From contig JADKDZ010000002.1 of NCBI GenBank assembly GCA_016718265.1, forward strand, positions 124,001 to 188,000: DNA of 64,000 bases, given 5' to 3'. Source of the DNA: Uliginosibacterium sp. GTDB taxonomy: Bacteria; Pseudomonadota; Gammaproteobacteria; Burkholderiales; Rhodocyclaceae. Every line of letters begins with the position of its first letter. The stretch's first letter is position 1. Of this stretch, positions 19,321 through 28,668 are shown piece after piece. A program made the translations under genes and the position numbers. The notes beneath the pieces were generated by a model. The model was not told the DNA's origin and did not search any database. It was given only the letters and a program-made list of their open reading frames with translations.

Positions 19321-20682
19321 ATGCTTGATAACTTGACAAACCGACTGGCAAAGCTCGTCAAAAATATCCGTGGGCAAGCCCGCCTGACGGAAGAGAACAT
19401 CGCCGAGATGCTGCGCGAGGTCCGCATGGCCTTGCTGGAGGCTGATGTTGCGCTCCCAGTTGTCAAAGATCTGGTTGCGCGGATCAAAGATAAAGCGGTG
19501 GGGCAGGAGGTTATTGGCTCTTTGACGCCGGGCCAGGCCTTGGTTGGCGTGGTGCAGCGGGAGCTGACTGAGATTATGGGGGGCACGCAGTCTGCGCTCA
19601 ACTTGGCGACCCAACCCCCCGCGGTTATTTTGATGGCGGGTTTGCAGGGAGCAGGCAAGACGACCACGGTTGCGAAGCTGGCCAAGTGGTTGAAAGAGCG
19701 GCAGAAGAAGAAAGTGCTGACGGTATCTTGCGACGTCTATCGGCCCGCCGCGATCGCACAGTTGCAGACCGTCACACAGCAGGTCGGCGCGGAGTTCTAT
19801 GCCTCTCAGGTCGATCAGAAGCCCGTTGATATCGCGCGTGCCGCACTTGACTACGCTAAGCGTCACTACTTTGATGTGCTGCTGGTGGACACTGCAGGGC
19901 GCATCACGATTGACCAGGAGATGATGGCGGAGATTCGCGATCTGCATGGGGCGCTGAAACCGATCGAGACCTTGTTTGTGGTTGATGCCATGCAGGGGCA
20001 GGACGCCGTGAACACGGCACGGGCATTTCATGCTGCGGTACCGCTGACGGGTGTCGTTCTTACCAAGCTGGACGGTGACTCCCGCGGGGGCGCAGCGCTG
20101 TCGGTCCGACATGTGACGGGTGCGCCGATCAAATTTACGGGGGTAGGTGAGAAGCTCACCGGGCTCGACGAATTTCATCCGGATCGAATGGCGAGCCGGA
20201 TTCTCGGTATGGGCGACATTCTCTCGCTCGTTGAGGAGGCTCGCTCATCGGTGGATGAGCAGGCCGCACGTGAGCTGGCCGAGAAGCTGAAGAAGGGCAA
20301 AGGTTTCGATCTCAATGACTTCAAGGAGCAGATTGCTCAAATGCGCAAGATGGGAGGCCTGTCCAAACTAATGGACAAAATGCCGGCCCAGTTTGCTCAG
20401 GCCGCGTCGCAACTGCAAGGCGGGACCGAAGAGAAGGCGATTGGTCGAATAGAAGGGATCATCAATTCAATGACCCTGGCCGAGCGCGCAAACCCCGATC
20501 TGATCAAGGCCAGCCGCAAACGGCGGATTGCTGTTGGCGCAGGTGTTCAGGTGCAGGAAGTGAACCGCTTGTTAAACCAGTTTGAGCAGATGCAGAAGAT
20601 GATGAAACAGTTCTCCAAGGGCGGCATGGGAAAGCTGATGCGCGGGCTGGGCGGCATGAAGGGGATGATGCCGCGCCTCTGA
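19321..20682 (+). CDS. ffh: Ffh, signal recognition particle GTPase
   Basis: SRP54 homologue that binds 4.5S RNA and signal sequences and delivers nascent membrane proteins to FtsY. 453 residues from the ATG at 19321 (MLDNLTNRLAKLVKNIRG). Order: N domain helices (1-85), G domain with GLQGAGKTTT, DVYRPAA, DTAGR and TKLDGDSRGG, then the methionine-rich M domain ending GGMGKLMRGLGGMKGMMPRL. An in-frame start at 19222 overlaps the divergent gene and adds unconserved sequence. Confidence 0.98.
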   Translation: MLDNLTNRLAKLVKNIRGQARLTEENIAEMLREVRMALLEADVALPVVKDLVARIKDKAVGQEVIGSLTPGQALVGVVQRELTEIMGGTQSALNLATQPPAVILMAGLQGAGKTTTVAKLAKWLKERQKKKVLTVSCDVYRPAAIAQLQTVTQQVGAEFYASQVDQKPVDIARAALDYAKRHYFDVLLVDTAGRITIDQEMMAEIRDLHGALKPIETLFVVDAMQGQDAVNTARAFHAAVPLTGVVLTKLDGDSRGGAALSVRHVTGAPIKFTGVGEKLTGLDEFHPDRMASRILGMGDILSLVEEARSSVDEQAARELAEKLKKGKGFDLNDFKEQIAQMRKMGGLSKLMDKMPAQFAQAASQLQGGTEEKAIGRIEGIINSMTLAERANPDLIKASRKRRIAVGAGVQVQEVNRLLNQFEQMQKMMKQFSKGGMGKLMRGLGGMKGMMPRL

Positions 20683-20691
20683 GCGCTGGCG

Positions 20692-22368
20692 CTAACGGAT
20701 CTGCTCGGGGCGGATGCCGTTTTGTTTCATCAGGCCGTGGAAAAACGCGATCATGGCCGCCAGTCGCTGATTACCCGGATCCTGGCGCTTCACGCGCTCG
20801 ATGAAGTCTTTGATGCTGCGAGCGAAGTGCTCGTTCCAGCCGTTATGCTCGATGTGCTTGAGCAGCGCCAGTGACGCGTTGAACAGTACTTGCGTGTTGC
20901 CCGGCAGGCGTTCAACGGCTTGCAGCATCTGGCGCACGGCGCCATCGTAGTCACCGCTCTGAGCAAGGTGCGCGCCTTCCGTCATGATGTTGCGAACTTC
21001 GGTTCGGACGCGCAAGGCCAGGTTCTCGCCCAATTCTGGCCGTCCCAGCTCGACGAGCATGTTCTTGATCGTCTCGACGGCGCTGTCGTCGGCGGCGTGA
21101 CGCATGATATCCATGATGACGCCAGCCGCTTTGTCGTCCTGATTATTCTCGATGCAGATGCGGGCGAGCTCCTTTTTCAGGTGCATGGAAGCGCCCAGTC
21201 GCGGATCGTTGAATCTGATCGCATCATTCAGGGCCGCATTTGCAGCTTCACTGTCGCCCGTTTTTGTGGCGACCATTGCGGTAGAGAGCGCTTTGCACAG
21301 AGCCGTCTTGGGCAAACCATCCATACTGCGGTCAAGGTCGCGGAGCGTCGTGTTGGCGGCTGTCACATCGCCCATGCCAAGCTGGGCACGCACGAGTGCG
21401 ACATGGTCTTCCGGGTCGCGAAAGTCGGAGAACTTTCCTTTGCGAACGACTTCGGAGAAATTCTTAGTCGCTGTTTCCATGTCGCCGACTTCCGCCGCTA
21501 CTTCGCCTAGTTTGCGCAAGCGTCGCATGGTGTGCGGCGATACTTTGACGGCGTCTTGGAGGGTTTCCTTGGCTTCTTGCAAGCGTCCAGCGGCTTCTCT
21601 GGTTTTGGCGAGCCAGTCGTATGCGTCGAGAAATTGACTGTTTTCCGAGAGCAGTTCTTCCAGTTGCTCCTCGGCTTCACCAAAGTTTTTCTGCATGAAT
21701 AATGTTTTGGCAAGCCCAAGCTTGGCCCAGGGCACTGCTTTGCTTGACATCACCTGTTTGTAAATTTGCTGTGCTTCGTCTGCCTGTCCGGCAGATATAT
21801 GGAGCTCTGCACGCAGGCGAAGAAAATCAATCAGATATTGTGTGTACTCTACTTCTCCGCGGCGACAGGACTCGATAGCCTCGAACGCGGCTCCCGACTC
21901 GATGAGTTTGTAGGTGGGCAAGAAAGCGTCACGCTTCTCGAGGGCGCGAGAGAGTCGTCCCAACAGCTTGTCAGATGAGAACGGCTTCAGGATGTAGTCG
22001 TTCGGGGCGAGCTCGGCAGCGCTCACCACTCTTTCATACTGGCTTTCACCTGTGATCATCAAGAACAGCGTTGCCAGTGGGATCAGGTGGTGCTGGCGCA
22101 AGTCTTCCAGTAAGTGCTGGCCGTCTTGTCCTTCGCCGAGGTGATACTCGCAAAGGATGATGTCGTAGTTTTGATCGCGCAGTTTACGTATGGCGACGCC
22201 CGCCGTGACCGCCAGCCCGACTTTTGAAATGCCACAAAGCGCAAGCATGTTGCGGATCTGCGTCCGCATCGCAGCGTTTGACTCGACGATCAGTACGGAG
22301 ATGTCTTCTATTTTTTGTGGCATGGGCGTTTCTGAGTGTGGTTGAGGCGTAGGGACGATAAGGCTCAT
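20692..22368 (-). CDS. Response-regulator-like protein with pseudo-receiver domain and TPR repeats
   Basis: 558 residues from the ATG at 22368; an ATG at 22323 (MPQKIED) is possible. The N-terminal 120 residues have a receiver fold: VLIVESN, MITGES with the conserved Thr, and DYILKPF with the conserved Lys. The usual phospho-acceptor Asp is Glu (IILCEYHLGEGQDG), and the acidic pair reads Glu-Ser, so normal phosphorylation is doubtful. The remainder is a run of TPR-like helical repeats (about 190-540). There is no DNA-binding or enzymatic domain, so it is probably an adaptor. Convergent with ffh, nine bases apart. Confidence 0.85.
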   Translation of the reverse strand: MSLIVPTPQPHSETPMPQKIEDISVLIVESNAAMRTQIRNMLALCGISKVGLAVTAGVAIRKLRDQNYDIILCEYHLGEGQDGQHLLEDLRQHHLIPLATLFLMITGESQYERVVSAAELAPNDYILKPFSSDKLLGRLSRALEKRDAFLPTYKLIESGAAFEAIESCRRGEVEYTQYLIDFLRLRAELHISAGQADEAQQIYKQVMSSKAVPWAKLGLAKTLFMQKNFGEAEEQLEELLSENSQFLDAYDWLAKTREAAGRLQEAKETLQDAVKVSPHTMRRLRKLGEVAAEVGDMETATKNFSEVVRKGKFSDFRDPEDHVALVRAQLGMGDVTAANTTLRDLDRSMDGLPKTALCKALSTAMVATKTGDSEAANAALNDAIRFNDPRLGASMHLKKELARICIENNQDDKAAGVIMDIMRHAADDSAVETIKNMLVELGRPELGENLALRVRTEVRNIMTEGAHLAQSGDYDGAVRQMLQAVERLPGNTQVLFNASLALLKHIEHNGWNEHFARSIKDFIERVKRQDPGNQRLAAMIAFFHGLMKQNGIRPEQIR

Positions 22369-22464
22369 CGCCTGAGCCCGCGTCAATTAGTGACGGCCTC
22401 CTCTCTGTCTCAGGTGCTACGGCAGTTGCAGGCGATTCTTTAGCGGGGCTTTCGACACGGCAAT

Positions 22465-24522
22465 CTACGCCACGACGGGCGGAATGCTACGGATGGCAAA
22501 GGCAAACTGGCGGGCGCGCTCATGCAGCGAGTCGTAGCGACCTGACGCACCACCATGTCCGGCGTCCAGATTGGTCAGCAAGAGGACGGGGTTGTCATCT
22601 GTTTTTAGCTGACGCAACTTTGTGGCGTACTTCGCTGGTTCCCAGGCCATCACCTGGCTGTCGTGAAGCCCCGTTTCAATCAGTATCGGCGGATACGATT
22701 GTGGTCGAATGTTGTCGTAGGGGGAGTACGTGAGCATGGTCAGGTAGTCCTGCTTTCGGCGTGGATCGCCCCATTCTTCATACTCGCCAACTGTAAGTGG
22801 CAGGTTCGGGTCAAGCATTGTCGTGACGACGTCTACGAAAGGCACCTCAAGGATGGCGGCGCCAAACAACTCCGGGCACATATTGAGCACAGCCGCAATC
22901 AGCAAGCCCCCTGCGCTGCCACCTTGCGCCAGGATCTTGCCCGGCGCCGTGTAGCCCAACTCAATCAGGGTGCGGGCGCATGCGATAAAGTCAGTGAAAC
23001 TGTTTTGCTTGTGTTCCAGGCGCCCGGCCTCGTGCCAGGCCTGTCCCAACTCGCCCCCTCCGCGAACATGAGCGATGGCAAATATCCATCCACGATCCAG
23101 AAGGCTGAGGCGCGTGCTCGAAAACCATGGTTCGCTCGCCATGCCATAGGCCCCGTAACCCTCCAGCCAGAGGGGCGAGATGCCGCCTTCCTGACGGTCT
23201 GCACGATAGACAAGAGAGATTGGGACGGGCGTGCCATCCTTGGCATGCGCAACGATGCGCTCTGAACGGTAGTGCTCGGGCGCGAAACCTCCAAGTACAG
23301 GTTGCGCGCGCAATAGTGTGGACGTCTGCAGCAGTGGATCGTATTCAAACACGGAGTCTGGAGTTGTCATTGACTCGTAGGTGTAACGCAAGACCCGAGT
23401 CTCCCAGTCTGGCAGGTCATCAATATCGACCACGAATGCGGGGTCGTTGAACGTGATCTCGTTTGCGTTACCGCTCGTCAGGCTGAATACATGGAGGCGA
23501 GGTGTGCCTGCCTTGCGCTCGCTTGCTACGAGCCAGTCTCGATACACATCGACCGCCTCCAATACTACGTCGGTCCGGTGCGGAATCAGCTCAAGCCATT
23601 GGTTCGGTTCGCCGATGCTTGCCGGTGCTTTGACGAGGCGGAAATTGGGTCCGGTATCGTTGATTCGTACTAATAGGTGATCGGAGTGGTGATCGACTTC
23701 GTACTCGATCCCTGCGCGGCGCCTTCGGACGATTCGCCAGCGCCCTTCGGGTCGGTTTGCTGGAAGAATCCTTACTTCACTGGTGGTGTGGCTTGATGAG
23801 CTCAGTATCACGTAGGCTTGGCTACGTGATTTGAACACGAGCAGATTGAATCGCTCGTCAGCTTCATCAAACAGAAGCTGATCTTCCGAGGTGGCGAGGT
23901 GCAGCAGCCGTAGCTGTCGGGGGCGGTGCGTTCTGGTCTCTTCAGCAACATAGAAGACGTTTGCGTCGTCCGCTCCCCAGCAGAGGCTCGCAACGTCACG
24001 GCGACTTTGGCGAAGATTCTTGCCTGTCGAGAGGTCTCGCAAGCGGAGTCTGTAGCTGCGCTCTCCTTTGGTGTCTTCTGTCCACGCCATGTAGCGGCCG
24101 GAGGGGCTGATTTCGTAGTCGCCAACCTCGTAGTACGCTTTACCCGCAGCCTCCTTGTTTTCGTCCAGCAAGATTTCTTCGGCTGACTCGCTCCAAAGCT
24201 CGTCAATAATGCGTTTGCGGCAATGGATCGCGTACTGCAGGTTTTGCTCGGTACGGCTGTAGTACATCCAGCCGCCGAATCGGACCGGGATGGAACAGTC
24301 TGTTTCCTGGATGCGGGCAAGCATCTCGTGGAACAGCTGGTCTTCGAGCTCGCCGTTGCTCCTCAGAACATCCCTGGCATAGGCATTTTCTGCTGCGAGA
24401 TGTTCAAGCATCTCGACTGAGTCCAACGCGTGCATCCAGAGATAGGGATCGATGCGCGTTCTTCCATGCTTCTTCAATGCTTCCGGGCAGACTTTGGCAC
24501 GCGGGTAGGGGGGACTGCTCAT
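22465..24522 (-). CDS. ptrB: Oligopeptidase B, S9-family serine peptidase
   Basis: Prolyl-oligopeptidase-fold enzyme that cuts short peptides after basic residues. 685 residues, full length. N-terminal beta-propeller with the family signature RIDPYLWMHA and TEQNLQYAIHCRK, then an alpha/beta-hydrolase domain with the nucleophile in AQGGSAGGLL, Asp in GLHDSQVMAWEPAKY and His in DAGHGGASGRY. The catalytic triad is complete. No signal peptide. Transcribed alone. Confidence 0.95.
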   Translation of the reverse strand: MSSPPYPRAKVCPEALKKHGRTRIDPYLWMHALDSVEMLEHLAAENAYARDVLRSNGELEDQLFHEMLARIQETDCSIPVRFGGWMYYSRTEQNLQYAIHCRKRIIDELWSESAEEILLDENKEAAGKAYYEVGDYEISPSGRYMAWTEDTKGERSYRLRLRDLSTGKNLRQSRRDVASLCWGADDANVFYVAEETRTHRPRQLRLLHLATSEDQLLFDEADERFNLLVFKSRSQAYVILSSSSHTTSEVRILPANRPEGRWRIVRRRRAGIEYEVDHHSDHLLVRINDTGPNFRLVKAPASIGEPNQWLELIPHRTDVVLEAVDVYRDWLVASERKAGTPRLHVFSLTSGNANEITFNDPAFVVDIDDLPDWETRVLRYTYESMTTPDSVFEYDPLLQTSTLLRAQPVLGGFAPEHYRSERIVAHAKDGTPVPISLVYRADRQEGGISPLWLEGYGAYGMASEPWFSSTRLSLLDRGWIFAIAHVRGGGELGQAWHEAGRLEHKQNSFTDFIACARTLIELGYTAPGKILAQGGSAGGLLIAAVLNMCPELFGAAILEVPFVDVVTTMLDPNLPLTVGEYEEWGDPRRKQDYLTMLTYSPYDNIRPQSYPPILIETGLHDSQVMAWEPAKYATKLRQLKTDDNPVLLLTNLDAGHGGASGRYDSLHERARQFAFAIRSIPPVVA

Positions 24523-24618
24523 ACCGCTCTATGTCGAGGTGTGATTTGGCCCGGGCTGGCAGGCCGCTCGGCGGGGTAGGCCGTCGCTAATTTCAACCCT
24601 GGGCTCTCTGAGAGCCTC

Positions 24619-25884
24619 TCAGAGCTTGAAAGACGCTACGACCGTATTCATCTTGCCGGAGAAAGCATGGAGCTTCTCAGCTGAGAGACTCATGCTAGTG
24701 ACCGCATTGTTGTTATTTTCGACCATTTTTGCGATGCGCTCGATATTGCTTGCGATTTCAGCATTAGACCTGTTCTGCTCACGTACAGCAGACGCGATCT
24801 GGTCGAGCTCGTTTGTGGCTCGTGCAACGGCCTCGTTGGCGGATGCCAAGGCCGCCACGGTGTCGTCCATTCCGTCCCGACTGTTGTCAATCGTGCTGAG
24901 TCCGCGTTCAACTGCTTCTTCCAGGTCGGCGGATTGCGCATTCAAGGTTGCTGTGATGGCGTCAATTTCGGACGCAGACTGCCCTGATTTCTCGGCGAGT
25001 TTCCTGACTTCATCTGCCACGACTGCGAAGCCCCTGCCGGCTTCGCCTGCGCGTGCTGCCTCAATGGCGGCATTCAAAGCCAGCAAGTTGGTCTGGTCTG
25101 CTATCTCACGCACTTGGCGCGTAATCGAGCTGATCCGCTGCATGCTTGCGACCGATTCACGCGAGGCTTGCGCGACCCGTTGAATAACCTGAGCAGCCTC
25201 ATCTACGACGCGCTTCACTTCATTGAGTTTCTCCCGCACGCCTTGAGATTTGTCGAGGCTATCGTGCGAGAGGCGGTTGGCGTTGTCCGCATTCTCAGTA
25301 ATGGTCTGCATCGATTGACTCAGCTCTTCCATCGATGCAGCTGTGGACGACGCGGCCTCCGATTGCTCGAAGGAGGAGTCCGAGACCTTTGCTGCGTCGT
25401 CGGCGACGGCGTCTACGCCTTGCCGCAAGGTAATCGCTCCGTCACGGATTTGTTTGACTACCTCGCCGAGGTGTTTGCGTACGTGCTCGGCAGCCTCAGC
25501 GACGACTCCGAACTCTTCGCTGTATCGGCCCTCAACCGGGACACTGAAGTCACCAGCAGATAGCCTTGCCAGGTCGGTGCGGAGGCGCTTGACGCGTGAC
25601 ACAAGATTGCGGCGAACAAGTATGAAAAGCGTGGTGAAGGCAACGACGCTTACGAGAGCGGTAATCACAGCAGTACTCAGGGCCAGCGAGTTCGCGGACG
25701 CAACGACTTCTTTGGCGGTGCTTCCCAAGCCGCCAGATTGCTTCGAGAGCTCAACACTCAGCACAGTGACAGCGTCCAACAAGGACTTCATGCCCCAAAG
25801 GGCCAACACCAGAACAGTTGCCGTACTCAGACCGCAAAGCAAGAGAAGCTGGTGGCGCATGCTGCGGAGGATTCTGGGGAACAT
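24619..25884 (-). CDS. Methyl-accepting chemotaxis protein with minimal periplasmic region
   Basis: Chemoreceptor, 421 residues from the ATG at 25884, which has AAAGGA upstream; the frame extends 40 residues further but without protein character. Two membrane helices (about 11-33 and 67-92) flank a loop of only about 35 residues, too short for a standard ligand-binding domain. Then come HAMP, a methylation region and the signalling hairpin tip [23 protein letters not shown]. With so little outside, it may sense membrane or internal state, or signal through a partner. A FliA-like promoter lies upstream. Confidence 0.93.
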   Translation of the reverse strand: MFPRILRSMRHQLLLLCGLSTATVLVLALWGMKSLLDAVTVLSVELSKQSGGLGSTAKEVVASANSLALSTAVITALVSVVAFTTLFILVRRNLVSRVKRLRTDLARLSAGDFSVPVEGRYSEEFGVVAEAAEHVRKHLGEVVKQIRDGAITLRQGVDAVADDAAKVSDSSFEQSEAASSTAASMEELSQSMQTITENADNANRLSHDSLDKSQGVREKLNEVKRVVDEAAQVIQRVAQASRESVASMQRISSITRQVREIADQTNLLALNAAIEAARAGEAGRGFAVVADEVRKLAEKSGQSASEIDAITATLNAQSADLEEAVERGLSTIDNSRDGMDDTVAALASANEAVARATNELDQIASAVREQNRSNAEIASNIERIAKMVENNNNAVTSMSLSAEKLHAFSGKMNTVVASFKL

Positions 25885-25957
25885 GTTGGTGTGTCCTTTG
25901 TACTGTATTGTCTGCACCAGAAAGCGGTGCTCGTTGCAGACGCTACTTTGTGAGTTG

Positions 25958-25984
25958 TTTTCGGCACCTATTGTAGTTTCTTGA
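25958..25984 (-). promoter_or_regulatory. FliA (sigma28)-like promoter of the chemoreceptor gene
   Basis: On the minus strand, TCAAGAAA (25984-25977), an 11-base spacer, then GCCGAAAA (25965-25958). This fits TAAAGTTT-N11-GCCGATAA with correct spacing and a strong -10. The expected transcript start is about 65 bases before the receptor ATG. FliA control is usual for chemoreceptors, so sequence and function agree. Confidence 0.65.
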
Positions 25985-26154
25985 GCTCGCGTTTGCAGGA
26001 TCAAGAATCACAAAATGTCCTTTGAATCGTGGTGGAAGTACAGGACAAGCCATGGCTTTCGTGTTACCGAGCCAGGCGGTGGCACAGTGTTCAAGCGTTT
26101 TCCGCTCGTGTCGTAGATAGTGATGGGGCAGGTATTGGTTTCCGGGAGTCGCGG

Positions 26155-27033
26155 ATGGGGCGAAGAAAAAATGAAGAAGAGCAAGAGAATCATGAGCGCT
26201 GGATGGTTTCCTACGCTGACTTCGTGACTTTGCTCTTCGCTTTTTTTGTTGTTATGTATGCGATCAGCTCCGTGAACGAGGGCAAATATCGTGTGTTGTC
26301 GAGTTCCTTGGTCCATGCCTTTCGAAGCTCAACGAATGAATCTGGTTCTGCCATGATTGCACCGTCGAGCACGCAGATTCAGCCTGTTCAGGTTGTGATC
26401 ACGCAAGTGCCGAAAGCCAGCCCGCAAGCCGAGGCCAAGCGACAAGAATATCGAAGAAAAATGCGCAGTATGGCCGAGGATGTGATGCGAGTTCTTTCGC
26501 CTCTGGTAAAAGGGGGGCAGGTGCGCGTGACAGAGGGTGTCAATGGTATTTCAATTGAAATCAATGCCAGCGCGTTGTTCAGCCCGGGGGAGGCGTTTCT
26601 CGGTCAAGATGCCACGCGTGCTTTGCGTGCCGTGGCGGATGTCATTGCGGTAGGCGAGTTTCCCATTAAAGTTGAAGGTCATACTGACAATGTTCCTATT
26701 GGAACCGCGTTGTATCCCTCTAATTGGGAGCTCTCAGCGTCGCGCGCGTCGTCGGTCGTGCGGCTATTTGTTGATACCGGTGTTACACCTGAAAGGCTTA
26801 CTGCCGCTGGCTATGCGGATCAACGTCCGGTTGCGTCGAACGATACTCCTGACGGGCGAGCGCGAAATCGCCGTGTAACCATCCTGATCGAGTCAATGGC
26901 TCCAGAGGTAAGGGAGGCGCCGGAGACCGTTACCAGTGTGGGCGTGCAGTCAGCGCCTCTGCCTACCCAGATGAGAAACGTGGACGGCGCATTGGGCACG
27001 CCAGAGAACACGCGCCTCGTGCCAGCGCGCTGA
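26155..27033 (+). CDS. motD: MotD, MotB-like flagellar stator protein
   Basis: Stator subunit that anchors to peptidoglycan. 292 residues from the ATG at 26155. The N-terminus has the MotB/MotD signature ENHERWMVSYADFVTLLFAFFVVMYAIS (residues 11-38), including the proton-binding Asp in the membrane helix, then a linker and an OmpA-like domain (about 165-265) with GHTDNVPIG and NWELSASRA. The spelling of the N-terminus is MotD-like rather than MotB-like. Its usual partner MotC is not adjacent; the upstream gene is the divergent chemoreceptor. Confidence 0.92.
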   Translation: MGRRKNEEEQENHERWMVSYADFVTLLFAFFVVMYAISSVNEGKYRVLSSSLVHAFRSSTNESGSAMIAPSSTQIQPVQVVITQVPKASPQAEAKRQEYRRKMRSMAEDVMRVLSPLVKGGQVRVTEGVNGISIEINASALFSPGEAFLGQDATRALRAVADVIAVGEFPIKVEGHTDNVPIGTALYPSNWELSASRASSVVRLFVDTGVTPERLTAAGYADQRPVASNDTPDGRARNRRVTILIESMAPEVREAPETVTSVGVQSAPLPTQMRNVDGALGTPENTRLVPAR

Positions 27034-27093
27034 CGTGGCCGCTTGCCGGACTCGGCGGCGGCCGCGACTGCCGCACGGGGTGGACAGGAGGGC

Positions 27094-27573
27094 TCAGTTG
27101 TTGGAAAGACGGCGTATTGAAGCAGATATCGCCTGGTGCAACGTGTCGACATCGTTTGAGCCCAGCAATACTTGCGAGCCATCTTTCAGGGTGATGTGCA
27201 AGGCATCGAAGCCGCCAACGTTGTAAAGCCACCCTCGGCCGGTGTAATGAATTCCCCAGCCTTCAAGCCAGGTCGTCCGGGTGATCGACGCGATCTGGAT
27301 CTGAGCAAGCGCGATTTTGCGACGCATGAAACCCGGGCCAAAGCTCCAGTGGACGAAGCGATCACTGACTCGGATGGTCATCACCGAAAACAGGCCTGCA
27401 AGTGTTCCGATCAGCCCTGCAACGATGTACATCGTGTATTGGAGTGTTGGGACAAAACGCGCAACAGAGAGACTGACGAGTAGAGGGACAACGAGCATCA
27501 GAGTAATTGCTTTGGCATACTGAGTGTGCTTGTACGTAATTGTTTCTGGCAGGATTAAAGTTGATTTTGGCAT
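27094..27573 (-). CDS. Hypothetical membrane protein with PH-like C-terminal domain
   Basis: 159 residues. Two membrane helices (about 22-40 and 46-66) precede a small beta-rich domain with alternating hydrophobics (IRVSDRFVHWSFGPGF, IQIASITRT, GWGIHYTGRGWLYNVGG, LHITLKDGSQVLLGSND), which resembles the bacterial PH-like domains of YdbS/YdbT-type proteins. I cannot name the gene. It is convergent with motD and upstream of nothing obvious; mnmH follows on the same strand. Confidence 0.7.
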   Translation of the reverse strand: MPKSTLILPETITYKHTQYAKAITLMLVVPLLVSLSVARFVPTLQYTMYIVAGLIGTLAGLFSVMTIRVSDRFVHWSFGPGFMRRKIALAQIQIASITRTTWLEGWGIHYTGRGWLYNVGGFDALHITLKDGSQVLLGSNDVDTLHQAISASIRRLSNN

Positions 27574-27603
27574 GGGGTGTTCAGATCTTGATTGATACGG
27601 TGA

Positions 27604-28656
27604 TCAGTTTTGACTTCGATTGAGGATGTCCGCTGCCAGTCGGGCAAGGCTGGGTGGGGTTAGATCTTCGGTAAATAAACGTAAGGCGTTTGGGAAAAGC
27701 AAGAAGTTCCGATTCTGGGATCTCGAGTAGAGGGGGTCGTAGTGTTGTGCAATAAGCTCTGCATACAGTGTCGGCAAGTCACGGGCCATTGCGCAATTCT
27801 TCCATCGTTCCAGCGTTTGATTGTCGACAATGCCTTTCAGGAAGCTTAATTTTCGAACAAGCTCTTCGGGGTCGTTACCGAGCAAAGCGTATTCTTTCAA
27901 GAGATAGTGCAGTCGCGCCTCTCGTGCCACGTTCAGTTCAATGCACGGCGCAGCCCGCATTGCCATCACAAGCGGCTCGGGCACGTACAAGGCGCCAATT
28001 TTCCTGCTCTCTGCTTCTATGAAGACGGGCTGATCCGTCGTCATGGCCCTAAGGTGTGCGTACACTTGGGTTTCGAACCATTTTTGAGAAGGTTGCGCGC
28101 ATTCCGGGATAGCACCCAGCACAGAGCCTCGATGCTTTGCCAACGCCTCCAGATCCAGTACTTGGGCACCTTGATGGTGAAGTGCGGAGAGAAGCAGGGT
28201 CTTGCCGCTTCCCGTTGCGCCGCAGATTGCATGGAATCGGTAGCGGGACGCGATTTGGCTTAAGCCCTCAACGACGTTGTGCCGCCAAGTTTTGTACCCG
28301 CCCTCAAGTTGGCAGGCTTGCCAGCCAACCAAACGCATCCAGGTGACAAATGAACCACTGCGCATCCCGCCTCGCCAGCAATAGAGGAGTGGACGCCATG
28401 ACTTCGGACGGTCGTGAAACGTTTCTTTCAGGTGAATCGAGATGTTCTCGGCAACCAGCGCGCCGCCTAGACGCCTTGCTTCAAAAGGAGAGTGCTGTTT
28501 ATAGAGCGTGCCGACCAGCGCTCTTTGCTCGTTGTAGAGAACGGGATAATTCAGCGCATCCGGAATATGGTCTTCACCAAACTCTGCGGGCGAACGAACG
28601 TCGATAAGCTCGTCGAAATGAGCGATATCTGCTAGCGTAACCAAGCTTTTTGACAT
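27604..28656 (-). CDS. mnmH: MnmH (SelU), tRNA 2-selenouridine synthase
   Basis: Replaces sulphur by selenium at the wobble uridine of tRNA-Lys, -Glu and -Gln, using selenophosphate from SelD. 350 residues from the ATG at 28656. N-terminal rhodanese domain with the catalytic Cys at about residue 93 in YCWRGGMRSGS, then a P-loop domain with GATGSGKT near 146-153. Its start is 12 bases from the divergent selD start, so the pair shares one control region. The pairing strongly supports the assignment. Confidence 0.95.
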   Translation of the reverse strand: MSKSLVTLADIAHFDELIDVRSPAEFGEDHIPDALNYPVLYNEQRALVGTLYKQHSPFEARRLGGALVAENISIHLKETFHDRPKSWRPLLYCWRGGMRSGSFVTWMRLVGWQACQLEGGYKTWRHNVVEGLSQIASRYRFHAICGATGSGKTLLLSALHHQGAQVLDLEALAKHRGSVLGAIPECAQPSQKWFETQVYAHLRAMTTDQPVFIEAESRKIGALYVPEPLVMAMRAAPCIELNVAREARLHYLLKEYALLGNDPEELVRKLSFLKGIVDNQTLERWKNCAMARDLPTLYAELIAQHYDPLYSRSQNRNFLLFPNALRLFTEDLTPPSLARLAADILNRSQN

Positions 28657-28668
28657 AAAGGAACACGG

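Noticed and set aside
26085..26105. RpoN-like site upstream of motD (GGCACAG...)
   Set aside because: The -12 GC is not at the required ten-base distance from the -24 GG.
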